Below are positions 35,069-43,896 of a stretch of DNA of 64,000 bases, one piece after another. Position numbers and translations under genes: made by a program. The DNA is from Cytobacillus sp. NJ13 (GTDB lineage Bacteria > Bacillota > Bacilli > Bacillales > Cytobacillaceae), in contig JAUCFP010000006.1 in assembly GCA_030348385.1 (NCBI GenBank), forward strand, positions 4,677,501 to 4,741,500, written 5' to 3'. Under the pieces are notes generated by a model. It did not search any database and was not told where the DNA came from. It worked only from the letters and a program-made list of their open reading frames with translations. The first letter of the stretch is position 1, and each line of letters opens with the position of its first letter.

Positions 35069-35617
35069 ATGAGAACCATATGGGGCTTGCTATTAATAGG
35101 AGCTGCTTCCTTTTATCCCTTCTTCCAGACGGATGCATTCAACTTTTTATCTATGGATACTTCTGTATATGCTGAGGCAGCAGAAAAACACATTGAAGGT
35201 CCGCTTAAGATGGATGTCATTTTGGAGAGAGAATATCTGGATGGGGAAGTGAGCCAGGAAACGATAGAGGAAACCATATGGACCCTTGAAGATTTCTGGG
35301 CTAAATATGATCAATGGCAGCTTGTTGATATGGATATAGATTATATGGTGTTCCGCCGGAAAATGGATGATATATCGCCATTATTAAAAGCAAATGGGTA
35401 CTTCGGTATAACTGAGGATGGCACATTAACCATTTTCAATGGAAGGCCGCAAAAAACAAATATCATTCAGTCTTTCTTTCAAATCGATTTAGGGAAATTA
35501 GAAAGCACAAAATGCATAGAGCTGAAAAAAGGGATACCTATTATGACTAAAGATCGTTATGTTGAGGTCCTTGAAACATTTAAAAGCTATTCCACCGGAG
35601 AAAAATACGCAAATTAA
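35069..35617 (+). CDS. bofC: Bypass-of-forespore C protein BofC
   Basis: A 182-residue exported protein with an N-terminal signal sequence (residues 1-25, ending near V-Y-A-E-A). In B. subtilis BofC is made in the forespore under sigma-G and restrains the SpoIVB signalling protease, delaying pro-sigma-K processing by SpoIVFB. Characteristic W-T-L-E-D-F-W-A-K-Y and the C-terminal I-P-I-M-T-K-D-R-Y-V-E-V-L are visible. ATG 35069 follows TCGAGGTGATCG. Here the mrp block separates it from ruvA, its B. subtilis neighbour. Confidence 0.9.
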   Translation: MRTIWGLLLIGAASFYPFFQTDAFNFLSMDTSVYAEAAEKHIEGPLKMDVILEREYLDGEVSQETIEETIWTLEDFWAKYDQWQLVDMDIDYMVFRRKMDDISPLLKANGYFGITEDGTLTIFNGRPQKTNIIQSFFQIDLGKLESTKCIELKKGIPIMTKDRYVEVLETFKSYSTGEKYAN

Positions 35618-35624
35618 ATAAGTG

Positions 35625-35669
35625 CAGAAACATGCAAGAGAGCGGACTTCTCTTGCATGTTTCTGTTTT
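35625..35669 (+). terminator. Long-stem terminator after bofC
   Basis: CAGAAACATGCAAGAGA pairs with TCTCTTGCATGTTTCTG over a 7-nt loop (17-bp stem), followed by TTTTG. Confidence 0.92.
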
Positions 35670-35695
35670 GAAGAAGAGAAGATATGAATCGTTTG

Positions 35696-35738
35696 TAATG
35701 TTACTTAGTTTCTGATAACATGTAGTTAAGTAACATTA
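35696..35738. repeat. 12-bp inverted repeat upstream of the recombinase gene
   Basis: TAATGTTACTTA (35696-35707) is the exact reverse complement of TAAGTAACATTA (35727-35738), with 19 bp between. It ends 18 bp before the recombinase start. It could be an operator for autoregulation or a recombinase core site. Confidence 0.75.
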
Positions 35739-35756
35739 GATGCAGGAGGGAATCTT

Positions 35757-36341
35757 GTGGAATATGTTGATCCTATCAAGGACATCAAAAGTATTAATAA
35801 AATTAAAGAGATTTTAAAGAGACAGTCGCAGCGGGATCTACTGCTATTTGTTTTAGGAATAAATACAGGCATTAGAGTCAGTGATTTACTTTCTTTAAGA
35901 ATCAGTGATGTCTGGGATGGGAAAGAGATAAAAGAATTTATATATATCGATGATATAAATAACAATGATCCTGAGTGTAAAAATAATGACCCAAAAGCAT
36001 ATTTTTTAAATAACAGCGTGAAAAAAGAACTAAAAAAATATTTTTCCCAGCATGACTTTACTGATTGTGATTTTCTTTTCAAATCCAAGAAGAATAATCA
36101 GCCAATAACCCGTCAGCAAGCTTATCGGATCATAAATAATGCTGCAAAGGAAGCCGGCATACAAGGGAAAATTGGAACTCATACAATTCGGAAAACCTTT
36201 GGCTATCATGCTTACAGAAAAGGGATAGCTATCTCGATCATTATGTCCATATATAATCATCACTCATCAGCTGAAACATTGCGTTATTTAGGAATAGAAA
36301 AAGGTCAAAAGCAATTAATTAAGGTGGACGTTAACCTCTAG
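35757..36341 (+). CDS. Minimal tyrosine recombinase
   Basis: A 194-residue phage-integrase-family protein consisting almost only of the catalytic domain; the N-terminal core-binding domain is missing. Visible catalytic elements are the first Arg in T-G-I-R-V-S-D-L-L, H-T-I-R-K-T-F-G, the N-H-H-S histidine segment and Tyr in E-T-L-R-Y-L-G-I. GTG 35757 follows GCAGGAGGGAATCTT. It stands alone with its own terminator zone and a 12-bp inverted repeat just upstream. Its target is unknown. Similar stand-alone small integrases occur in Bacillus chromosomes. Confidence 0.87.
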   Translation: MEYVDPIKDIKSINKIKEILKRQSQRDLLLFVLGINTGIRVSDLLSLRISDVWDGKEIKEFIYIDDINNNDPECKNNDPKAYFLNNSVKKELKKYFSQHDFTDCDFLFKSKKNNQPITRQQAYRIINNAAKEAGIQGKIGTHTIRKTFGYHAYRKGIAISIIMSIYNHHSSAETLRYLGIEKGQKQLIKVDVNL

Positions 36342-36356
36342 AATGATATGAAAGCA

Positions 36357-36392
36357 TAAAAAAACTCCTCCGCATTTCAGCAGAGGAGGATT
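36357..36392. terminator. Bidirectional terminator between recombinase and usp genes
   Basis: CTCCTC and GAGGAG form a stem over a 12-nt loop; on the minus strand it leads into seven T residues, terminating the stress-protein gene. Confidence 0.85.
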
Positions 36393-37077
36393 ATTCATCA
36401 TCACCATTTAGGGAATCATCTAAATCAATATTTGTTAAGTCAGATATTATGTCTTCTGTAACGATGACTTGAAGTGTTTTCTTATCCTTCATAAATTTAA
36501 AAATCCCATTATTAAAGTCTGTTCCCTGATCTTTAAAGAAGATTCCTTCAAACTCAGCATCCTTCGTATGTCTGAAAGTCACACGATAGTTGCTTCCATC
36601 CTTAACCAGGTATGCACGGACACCTTTTTCAAATTGCCCCTCTTGATCTTTCAAGTAACGGGACACAGAAATAATATGAAGATCCACAAATGGAATTTCA
36701 CGAAGAAGTGTATTGATGATGGACCCCTTGGCAATTTGTTCCCAGCGGCTTTGAGCTGTTTGACCGAGAATAATTTGAGTAATGCCTTTTTCTCTTGCAA
36801 CATCAGCAATTACTTTCGATACTGGCCGTTTATCATTATCTTTCAGAATGAAAGCATCAGCACTAAAGTGCTCAGCTAATTGTTTCCATCTTGTGATGTA
36901 ATGTGATTTTTCTGCATCCATCTCATCAAAAGGTTTTGGATCAATGGTTAATATATATAAAGGACAATCGAGCATACTGGCTATTTGGCAGCCGCGGCGA
37001 ATTAGCCGTTCGCCATTTGGCCCGTAATAAACGCAGACAAGGATGCTTTCGTCCATCCGTCCTTTTAATTTCTTCAC
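36391..37077 (-). CDS. KdpD-type universal stress protein
   Basis: A 228-residue protein. The first ~145 residues form a Usp domain like the one in KdpD sensor kinases, with the nucleotide-loop G-Q-T-A-Q-S-R-W-E-Q near residues 110-119. The remaining ~80 residues are a separate beta-rich region with an acidic tail, with no recognised domain. It has no membrane segments and no histidine-kinase part. It is divergent from mrpA over a 233-nt gap, so a role in cation or pH response is a reasonable inference only. Confidence 0.8.
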   Translation of the reverse strand: MKKLKGRMDESILVCVYYGPNGERLIRRGCQIASMLDCPLYILTIDPKPFDEMDAEKSHYITRWKQLAEHFSADAFILKDNDKRPVSKVIADVAREKGITQIILGQTAQSRWEQIAKGSIINTLLREIPFVDLHIISVSRYLKDQEGQFEKGVRAYLVKDGSNYRVTFRHTKDAEFEGIFFKDQGTDFNNGIFKFMKDKKTLQVIVTEDIISDLTNIDLDDSLNGDDE

Positions 37078-37310
37078 TTTAAGCTCACCTCGAATAGATG
37101 TGAAAAATTAAATAGTGTTCATAATTTTAAACTATGTATGACTATAGCTTATGCTGCCTGAACAGTCAATGTCATTTCAAGAAATTTAAACCAAATTCTG
37201 GAGTCATGGTTTTATGAATATGGGAGCATACTCTAAGAGACCAAATAAATGCCCTGGAAATTTTAGAAGCAGTAAAGTAAACCGGGTTTTTAAAAAAGGA
37301 GGGGACCTGT

Positions 37311-39716
37311 TTGTCTTGGTTGCACATAATGATTTTAATTCCATTTTTATATGCAATAGTTGTTCCGTTTATTTATAGAATGTTTACACCCCGCATACAT
37401 ACAGGCTGGTTTGTGCTTGTTGTGCCTTCCGTCATTTTTCTGTATTTACTAAGGTATATCCCAGTCATTTCAAATGGAGATACAATTATTATTTCTGTAC
37501 CCTGGATACCATCATTTGGCATCAACTATACAACATATATTGATGGATTAGGCTTGGTTTTTGGATTGCTGATTACAGGGATCGGCGCTTTGGTTGTGCT
37601 GTATTCCATTTATTACATGTCAAAGCTGAAAGAATCACTGCATAATTTTTATGTTTATTTACTGTTATTTATGGGGGCAATGCTTGGCTTGGTTTTCTCT
37701 GATAACATTCTTGTTTTATATGTTTTTTGGGAATTGACAAGCATTTCATCTTTCTTATTAATTGCTTATTGGTATCAAAGGGAGAAATCACGGTACGGGG
37801 CACAAAAATCTATGAATATTACGATTTTTGGCGGACTTGCCATGCTTGCTGGATTCATTATGCTGTCTATGATGACAGAAACATATAGCATACGTGAGAT
37901 GATCAGACAAACTGACATCATCTATGAACATTCATTATTTTTGCCTGCAATGGTTCTCCTTCTTATTGGGGCGTTCACAAAATCTGCCCAATTTCCATTC
38001 AGCATTTGGCTTCCGGATGCAATGGAAGCTCCCACGCCCATTAGTGCTTATCTGCACTCAGCGACGATGGTTAAAGCGGGAATATATTTAGTGGCACGTA
38101 TGACACCGATTTTTGGAGGTTCTCCGGAGTGGTTTTGGCTTGTTACCAGTGCAGGGCTTATAACATTGCTGTATGGTTCTTTTAACGCGGTAAAGCAAAC
38201 AGATTTAAAAGCTTTATTAGCCTACTCAACCATTAGCCAGCTGGGGCTCATCATGAGTCTGCTTGGCATGGGGTCGGCGTCTCTGTATTTCGGAGCGGGT
38301 GATGAAGCTTCGATGTATGCAGTGGCAGTATTGGCAGCAATCTTTCATTTAATAAATCACTCGACGTTTAAAGGAAGTTTGTTCATGGTTGTGGGAATTA
38401 TTGATCATGAAACCGGAACAAGGGATATTAGAAGGCTTGGCGGTTTGATGCACCTTATGCCTATCTCTTTTACCCTTGCAATAATTGGCGGTTTTTCTAT
38501 GGCAGGCCTTCCTCCATTTAATGGATTTCTAAGCAAGGAAATGTTCTTTACGGCCGTGCTGAATGCTTCTGATATGTCCATATTCAGCATGGAATCCTTA
38601 GGTTTGCTCTTTCCTGTAATCGCCTGGGCAGCAAGCGTTTTTACCTTTATCTATTGTATGATCCTGATCTTCAAGACCTTTACCGGAAAATACAAACCGA
38701 AAAAGCTGGAAAAAGAAGCCCATGAGGCTCCAGTTGGTATGTTAGTGCCTCCTGTTATTTTATCTTCTCTGGTTTTAATTATTTTCTTTTTCCCCAATGT
38801 ACTTTCTCAATACATTCTTAAACCAGCAATGGCAGCTGTGTTGCCGTCCTATTCACAGCCTGGGGAGATTGAGATAAAGATAAGTGCCTGGCATGGCTGG
38901 AATACAGAATTATTTATGACCATGGGAGTCGTCGTATTAGGAACCTTTCTATATTTATATCTAAAAAAATGGATTGGAATCTACTCGATCTACCCGTATA
39001 GCATGACCTTCAATAACTTCTATAATCAAGGGCTTGGTAAAATGGAAGACATGTCCGTTTCCATAACAAAGAGTTATATGACAGGTTTTATTCGTGACTA
39101 TTTTGTTTATATCTTCTCTTTTCTAATTATTATTGTTGGCGGTGCCATTTGGTATTTGGATGGAGCATCTTTCGATACCAGCAACAATGCACCTGTCAGC
39201 ATATATGAAGGCGTGTTAATCATTAGTATGTTCACTGCGGCCTTAACCGTTCTATTTTCCAAATCAAGGCTGACTGCTATAGTGGCTGTTGGCGCACTCG
39301 GATACCTGGTTTCACTTTTCTTTGTCATTTTCCGCGCTCCAGATTTAGCTTTAACGCAGCTGGTTGTTGAGACGGTAACAACTGCGCTTTTCCTTTTGTG
39401 CTTTTACCATTTGCCTGAAATACGGAAGGAATCAGTCAGAGTGAAATTCCGAATAACGAATCTGATAATTTCTATAGGTGTTGGAGCTATAGTCGCAATT
39501 CTGGCACTATCAGCTAATGGGACAAGGTTATTCAAGCCTATTGCCTATTATTATGAAAATTCATATGAACTTGCTGGGGCAAGAAATATTGTTAACGCCA
39601 TACTTGTAGACTTTCGGGGAATCGACACAATGCTTGAAATTTTTGTTCTTGGTATTGCATCTTTAGGGGTTTATACATTGGTGAAGCTGAGAATAACGGG
39701 GAGGGATAAGGGGTGA
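37311..39716 (+). CDS. mrpA: Mrp Na+/H+ antiporter subunit A
   Basis: An 801-residue polytopic protein related to complex I NuoL-type subunits, with a C-terminal MrpA-specific region. Conserved segments include F-W-E-L-T-S-I-S-S-F, Q-F-P-F-S-I-W-L-P-D-A-M-E-A-P-T-P-I-S-A and H-L-I-N-H-S-T-F-K. It is the largest subunit of the hetero-oligomeric antiporter that uses proton-motive force to export Na+ in alkaline or saline conditions. TTG 37311 is well placed after AAAGGAGGGGACCTG. It overlaps mrpB by four bases. Confidence 0.96.
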   Translation: MSWLHIMILIPFLYAIVVPFIYRMFTPRIHTGWFVLVVPSVIFLYLLRYIPVISNGDTIIISVPWIPSFGINYTTYIDGLGLVFGLLITGIGALVVLYSIYYMSKLKESLHNFYVYLLLFMGAMLGLVFSDNILVLYVFWELTSISSFLLIAYWYQREKSRYGAQKSMNITIFGGLAMLAGFIMLSMMTETYSIREMIRQTDIIYEHSLFLPAMVLLLIGAFTKSAQFPFSIWLPDAMEAPTPISAYLHSATMVKAGIYLVARMTPIFGGSPEWFWLVTSAGLITLLYGSFNAVKQTDLKALLAYSTISQLGLIMSLLGMGSASLYFGAGDEASMYAVAVLAAIFHLINHSTFKGSLFMVVGIIDHETGTRDIRRLGGLMHLMPISFTLAIIGGFSMAGLPPFNGFLSKEMFFTAVLNASDMSIFSMESLGLLFPVIAWAASVFTFIYCMILIFKTFTGKYKPKKLEKEAHEAPVGMLVPPVILSSLVLIIFFFPNVLSQYILKPAMAAVLPSYSQPGEIEIKISAWHGWNTELFMTMGVVVLGTFLYLYLKKWIGIYSIYPYSMTFNNFYNQGLGKMEDMSVSITKSYMTGFIRDYFVYIFSFLIIIVGGAIWYLDGASFDTSNNAPVSIYEGVLIISMFTAALTVLFSKSRLTAIVAVGALGYLVSLFFVIFRAPDLALTQLVVETVTTALFLLCFYHLPEIRKESVRVKFRITNLIISIGVGAIVAILALSANGTRLFKPIAYYYENSYELAGARNIVNAILVDFRGIDTMLEIFVLGIASLGVYTLVKLRITGRDKG

Positions 39717-40138
39717 AAGAACCAAATGATATCATTTTGCATGCTGTTATAAAGGTGGCTGTAGTCATCATTCTTACCTTTTCGATCAATCTATTCTTCT
39801 CAGGACATCATAACCCGGGTGGAGGATTCATTGGAGGTTTAGGGTTTTCAGCTGCTCTGACGCTTCTGTTCTTGGCCTTCGACATTGAAACAGTCCGCCA
39901 AAACATTCCCGTTGACTTTAAAGTGCTTACAGCCGTTGGAGTTTTGATTGCTGTTTTTACAGGAATTGGGGGCATTGTTTTTGGTGCGCCATTTTTAACA
40001 CAGGCTTTCAATTATTTCGATCTTCCGGTTTTTGGAAAGACTGAGCTGGCTACTGCGGTGCTCTTCGATGTTGGGGTCGCATTGGCCGTTATTGGGACAT
40101 CGATGTCCATTATTCTGAGTATAGGTGATGATCACTAA
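39713..40138 (+). CDS. mrpB: Mrp Na+/H+ antiporter subunit B
   Basis: A 141-residue protein with four transmembrane helices and the MrpB motif G-H-H-N-P-G-G-G-F-I-G-G-L near residues 30-42. GTG 39713 overlaps the mrpA stop. Second gene of the seven-gene operon. Confidence 0.96.
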   Translation: MKEPNDIILHAVIKVAVVIILTFSINLFFSGHHNPGGGFIGGLGFSAALTLLFLAFDIETVRQNIPVDFKVLTAVGVLIAVFTGIGGIVFGAPFLTQAFNYFDLPVFGKTELATAVLFDVGVALAVIGTSMSIILSIGDDH

Positions 40139-40140
40139 GA

Positions 40141-40479
40141 ATGGAAACTTTAATGTCGCTGCTAGTCGGTCTATTTTTTGCTATAGGAACCTATTTAATC
40201 CTGACCAAGAGTTTACTTAGAATCATCTTAGGAACGTCCATTATCAGCCATGGGGTTCATCTGCTTATTCTCACGATGGGCGGGTTAAAAACGGGAGGTC
40301 CTCCACTGTTGGGTCTGCAGGATCTTCCATTTACAGATGCGCTGCCGCAGGCACTTATTTTAACAGCGATTGTAATTAATTTTGCAACAACAGCTATATT
40401 CTTAGTTTTGAGCTATCGCGCTTATAAAGTGCTGGGCACGGACGATACGGATCAAATGAGAGGTAATCATGATGAATAA
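40141..40479 (+). CDS. mrpC: Mrp Na+/H+ antiporter subunit C
   Basis: A 112-residue NuoK-like protein with three transmembrane helices; S-H-G-V-H-L-L-I-L and D-A-L-P-Q-A-L-I-L-T-A-I-V-I-N are conserved. It starts two bases after mrpB and overlaps mrpD by 11 bases. Confidence 0.96.
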   Translation: METLMSLLVGLFFAIGTYLILTKSLLRIILGTSIISHGVHLLILTMGGLKTGGPPLLGLQDLPFTDALPQALILTAIVINFATTAIFLVLSYRAYKVLGTDDTDQMRGNHDE

Positions 40480-41962
40480 TTTAATTATTATGCCAATAAT
40501 CGTTCCGCTGATTATAGGAATGGCTATGGTGATATTTAGGAGGAATATAAAACTTCATAAAATCTTAAGCCTCATTGCTTTAGCTGCGTCAGGTCTCATT
40601 GCCGTCCTGTTAATGGGAGAAATTAAAGCCGATGGGATACAGACCCTGCATTTAGGTGACTGGCAGCCCCCATTTGGGGTTAGTATGGTTGCAGATATGT
40701 TTTCCTCACTGCTGCTTTTAACAACAAGTATTGTAGCTATCTGCTGTTTGCTTTATGCCTTCAGGTCAATAGGGGAAGAAAGGGAGAGCCATTATTTTTA
40801 TCCTTTATTCTTATTTCTGATTACTGGAGTAAATGGCTCTTTTATTACGGGGGACTTATTTAATCTGTTTGTCTGTTTTGAGGTTATGCTCATTTCTTCA
40901 TATGTATTGATTTCATTGGGAGGCACAAAAGTACAGCTCCGGGAGTCAATTAAATATGTACTGACCAACATCATTTCGTCATTTCTGTTCCTTGTGGCGA
41001 TTGCCTATATCTATGCAATTACCGGGACTTTAAACTTTGCCCATCTCTCAGTGAGGGTTGCAGAGGCAGGCCAGGGTGGATTGTTGACAATTATATCCAT
41101 TTTATTGCTAATCATATTCAGTTTAAAAGCAGCACTATTTCTATTCTTTTGGCTCCCAGGCTCATATAGTGCACCTCCAACAGCAGTGGCTGCGATTTTT
41201 GCTGCGTTATTAACAAAAGTTGGCATATACGCGATTTTTCGTTTATTTACCTTGGTCTTTTACCACGAGCCGCAAATAACTCATTTCTTGATCGGCATTT
41301 TGGGGGCGGCAACCATGATTTTAGGTGCGATTGGAGCTGTTGCCCACTGGGACATTAAGAATATACTTGCCTACAATGTGATTATAGGTGTTGGTTTCAT
41401 CATTGCAGGGTTGGCCTCTTTCTCTATCGAGGGTATTACAGGTTCTGTTTACTATATAATTCATGACATTATTGTTAAAGCACTTATTTTCTTATTAGGC
41501 GGTACAATAATCAGTCTCACAGGCACAGGGAAATTAAAAGATATGAGCGGACTCATTCGTACACACCCCTATCTGGGATGGATATTTTTTATTGCTGCTT
41601 TGTCCCTGGCAGGAATTCCTCCTTTAAGCGGTTTCCTTGGCAAGGTATTTATAACACATGGGACTTTTGAAGCGGGCTACTATTGGCTGGGCGGGATAGG
41701 CCTGATGACAAGTCTGATGGCCCTATACTCTGTCATTAAAATTTTTATGAATTGTTTTTGGGGAGAAACTTTTTTAAGTGAAGAGATGATGTCAGGTACA
41801 ACTAAAGGTCTAATGGTTCCAATAGCCTGTCTCAGCCTGCTGACGATATTATTGGGATTGGGAGCTGAAGGACTCTCTTCATATACCGAACTAGCAGTTG
41901 AAACCTTAATGAATCCGGAACTTTATATTCATGCAGTCTTTGGAGGCCAGTCAACTCCTTAA
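40469..41962 (+). CDS. mrpD: Mrp Na+/H+ antiporter subunit D
   Basis: A 497-residue NuoN/NuoM-like proton-translocating subunit with about 14 helices. F-N-L-F-V-C-F-E-V-M-L, F-F-W-L-P-G-S-Y-S-A-P-P-T and I-I-H-D-I-I-V-K-A are characteristic. Two adjacent ATG codons (40469, 40472) are possible; GAGAGG is upstream. It overlaps mrpC. Confidence 0.96.
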   Translation: MMNNLIIMPIIVPLIIGMAMVIFRRNIKLHKILSLIALAASGLIAVLLMGEIKADGIQTLHLGDWQPPFGVSMVADMFSSLLLLTTSIVAICCLLYAFRSIGEERESHYFYPLFLFLITGVNGSFITGDLFNLFVCFEVMLISSYVLISLGGTKVQLRESIKYVLTNIISSFLFLVAIAYIYAITGTLNFAHLSVRVAEAGQGGLLTIISILLLIIFSLKAALFLFFWLPGSYSAPPTAVAAIFAALLTKVGIYAIFRLFTLVFYHEPQITHFLIGILGAATMILGAIGAVAHWDIKNILAYNVIIGVGFIIAGLASFSIEGITGSVYYIIHDIIVKALIFLLGGTIISLTGTGKLKDMSGLIRTHPYLGWIFFIAALSLAGIPPLSGFLGKVFITHGTFEAGYYWLGGIGLMTSLMALYSVIKIFMNCFWGETFLSEEMMSGTTKGLMVPIACLSLLTILLGLGAEGLSSYTELAVETLMNPELYIHAVFGGQSTP

Positions 41963-42004
41963 TGCCTTGAAAAGAACTGATTTTCTTCGAAAGGGGTTAT
42001 CAAT

Positions 42005-42484
42005 TTGCCCATTCAAGTGTTAATTAATTTATTTATAGCTTTTTTATGGATGTTTCTTCAAGATGACTGGAGCGTATTGTCCTTTTTCAGCGGGTATCTA
42101 GTGGGGATAATTGTTTTAATCGTTTTGGAGAGGTTTTTCAAAGCTCCTTTATATTTAAGATCTCTGGTTGCCATACTAAAATTGTTTTTTGTTTTTATTT
42201 GGGAATTATTCACATCAAGCATACTTGTAATCCGTCAGGTAATTAGACCAAAAATAAATATCACACCTGGGATTTTCACTCTTGAAACTGAACTTGAAGG
42301 AGAATTGGAAGTAACTTTGCTTGCTCTGCTTCTTTCCTTGACTCCCGGTTCTGTAGTAGTAGAGGTTTCTCATGATAATAAGGTGTTTTATATTCATGCA
42401 ATGGATATTCCGGAATCAAGTGAATCTGTCATGAAATCAAAGGAACGCTTTGAAAAAGCGATAAAGAAGGTGACCCGCAAATGA
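42005..42484 (+). CDS. mrpE: Mrp Na+/H+ antiporter subunit E
   Basis: A 159-residue protein with two or three N-terminal transmembrane helices and a cytoplasmic C-terminal region (S-L-T-P-G-S-V-V-V-E, H-A-M-D-I-P). Start TTG 42005 follows GAAAGGGGTTATCAA. The 42-nt gap after mrpD is the largest in the operon. Confidence 0.95.
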   Translation: MPIQVLINLFIAFLWMFLQDDWSVLSFFSGYLVGIIVLIVLERFFKAPLYLRSLVAILKLFFVFIWELFTSSILVIRQVIRPKINITPGIFTLETELEGELEVTLLALLLSLTPGSVVVEVSHDNKVFYIHAMDIPESSESVMKSKERFEKAIKKVTRK

Positions 42485-42765
42485 TAGAAATCATTTTAAT
42501 GCTTTCATTGGGCTTTCTGGCGCTTTCAATGATGGCAACAATCTTTCGGCTGGTTAAAGGGCCCACGACACCTGACAGAGTTCAGGCTTTAGATATATTG
42601 GGAATTAATTTAATTTCGGGGGTAGCCATTTTCTCGGTATTATTAAAAACGCATGCCTTCATGGAAGTCATTTTATTAATTGGCATTCTTTCCTTTATTG
42701 GAACTATTGCATTTGCGCGCTTTATGGAGAGGGGGGTTGTCATTGAACGCAGACGTGTCAAGTGA
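42481..42765 (+). CDS. mrpF: Mrp Na+/H+ antiporter subunit F
   Basis: A 94-residue protein with three transmembrane helices and R-L-V-K-G-P-T-T-P-D-R-V-Q-A-L-D, the MrpF signature. ATG 42481 overlaps the mrpE stop by four bases. Confidence 0.95.
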   Translation: MIEIILMLSLGFLALSMMATIFRLVKGPTTPDRVQALDILGINLISGVAIFSVLLKTHAFMEVILLIGILSFIGTIAFARFMERGVVIERRRVK

Positions 42766-43108
42766 ATTGATAGCTGCAATTCTAATACTGACAGGAACCA
42801 TTTTCAGTTTTTTAAGTGCGATCGGCATTATACGGCTTCCTGATGTGTACACGAGGTCTCATGCTGCCTCAAAAAGTTCCACTCTAGGTGTATTGTTTAC
42901 ACTGCTGGGAGCATTCCTGTTCTTCCTGATTGCAGATGATTTTTTCAGTATTCGATTACTGCTTGGAATATTCTTTGTATTTCTGACTGCACCAATTTCC
43001 GCACACGTAATTTGCCGTGCTGCTTACCGTTCTAATGTGGAGCTGAGTAAAGAGAGTGTCCAGGACGATTTAAAGGATGTTTTAAGGAAAGAACAAGGGA
43101 ATGTATAG
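42743..43108 (+). CDS. mrpG: Mrp Na+/H+ antiporter subunit G
   Basis: A 121-residue protein with three helices and the conserved I-G-I-I-R-L-P-D-V-Y-T-R-S-H-A-A. TTG 42743 is chosen because GAGAGGGGGG lies six bases upstream and the product length fits the family; an in-frame start at 42680 would add a poorly conserved tail inside mrpF. It overlaps mrpF by 23 bases and ends the operon. Confidence 0.94.
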   Translation: MNADVSSELIAAILILTGTIFSFLSAIGIIRLPDVYTRSHAASKSSTLGVLFTLLGAFLFFLIADDFFSIRLLLGIFFVFLTAPISAHVICRAAYRSNVELSKESVQDDLKDVLRKEQGNV

Positions 43109-43231
43109 AAAATGCTTCACGAAAAATTGTAATCACCATTATTCCCTCAGCGGTTTTCAGCATTTTATTCTTCGTGCCTAAAATATATTATGGTACAATG
43201 AGGTACAGTTAAATCAGAGGAGAGAAAGGCA

Positions 43232-43843
43232 TTGTTTGAATTTGTAAGAGGCAAGCTGGATTTTATCGGACCGGAATATGTGGTTATTGAAAACAATGGT
43301 ATTGGCTATCAGATATTAACGCCAAATCCATTTAGCTATACCCCGGAGTTCGGGCAGGAAGTCAGGATATACACGTATCATTATGTACGGGAAGATATTA
43401 TGGCATTGTACGGTTTTCAGACTCGGGAGGAGAAGACCCTGTTTACCAAACTGCTGAATGTTACCGGCATTGGGCCGAAGGGAGCTCTTGCAATTCTTGC
43501 TTCGGGAGAACCGGAACAGGTGGTGCAGGCGATTGAAAATGAAGATGAAGCATTCCTCGTTAAGTTTCCTGGAGTCGGAAAGAAAACAGCGAGACAAATG
43601 ATTCTTGATCTGAAAGGGAAGCTGCCGGATATTGTACCTGACTTTTTCCCTAATCTGTTTTCAGCGGATAAACTTCAGGCTGAAAGCGGGCCTGCGGGAG
43701 ACCTGGAAGAAGCTTTGCTTGCATTAAAAGCGCTGGGCTACTCAGATAAGGAACTGAAAAAGATTACGCCGGAACTGAAGAAGGAAAAGCTTACAACGGA
43801 CCAATACATAAAGAAGGCTCTGCAAAAGCTTTTAAAACTATAA
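43232..43843 (+). CDS. ruvA: Holliday junction helicase accessory subunit RuvA
   Basis: A 203-residue DNA-binding subunit that tetramerises on Holliday junctions and loads RuvB. OB fold at about 1-62, helix-hairpin-helix motifs ([18 protein letters not shown]) at 63-140, and the RuvB-contacting domain at the C-terminus. TTG 43232 follows AGAGGAGAGAAAGGCA. It heads the ruvAB-queA-tgt-yajC gene string. Confidence 0.97.
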   Translation: MFEFVRGKLDFIGPEYVVIENNGIGYQILTPNPFSYTPEFGQEVRIYTYHYVREDIMALYGFQTREEKTLFTKLLNVTGIGPKGALAILASGEPEQVVQAIENEDEAFLVKFPGVGKKTARQMILDLKGKLPDIVPDFFPNLFSADKLQAESGPAGDLEEALLALKALGYSDKELKKITPELKKEKLTTDQYIKKALQKLLKL

Positions 43844-43896
43844 TTTATTGGAACCGGTCCGATTCATTTATGCTGATATTAAGAAGGTGATTATGT

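Noticed and set aside
43109..43170. AAAATGCT...AGCATTTT after mrpG as a terminator
   Set aside because: The loop is very long (over 40 nt) and the pairing is AT-rich, so a functional hairpin is doubtful.
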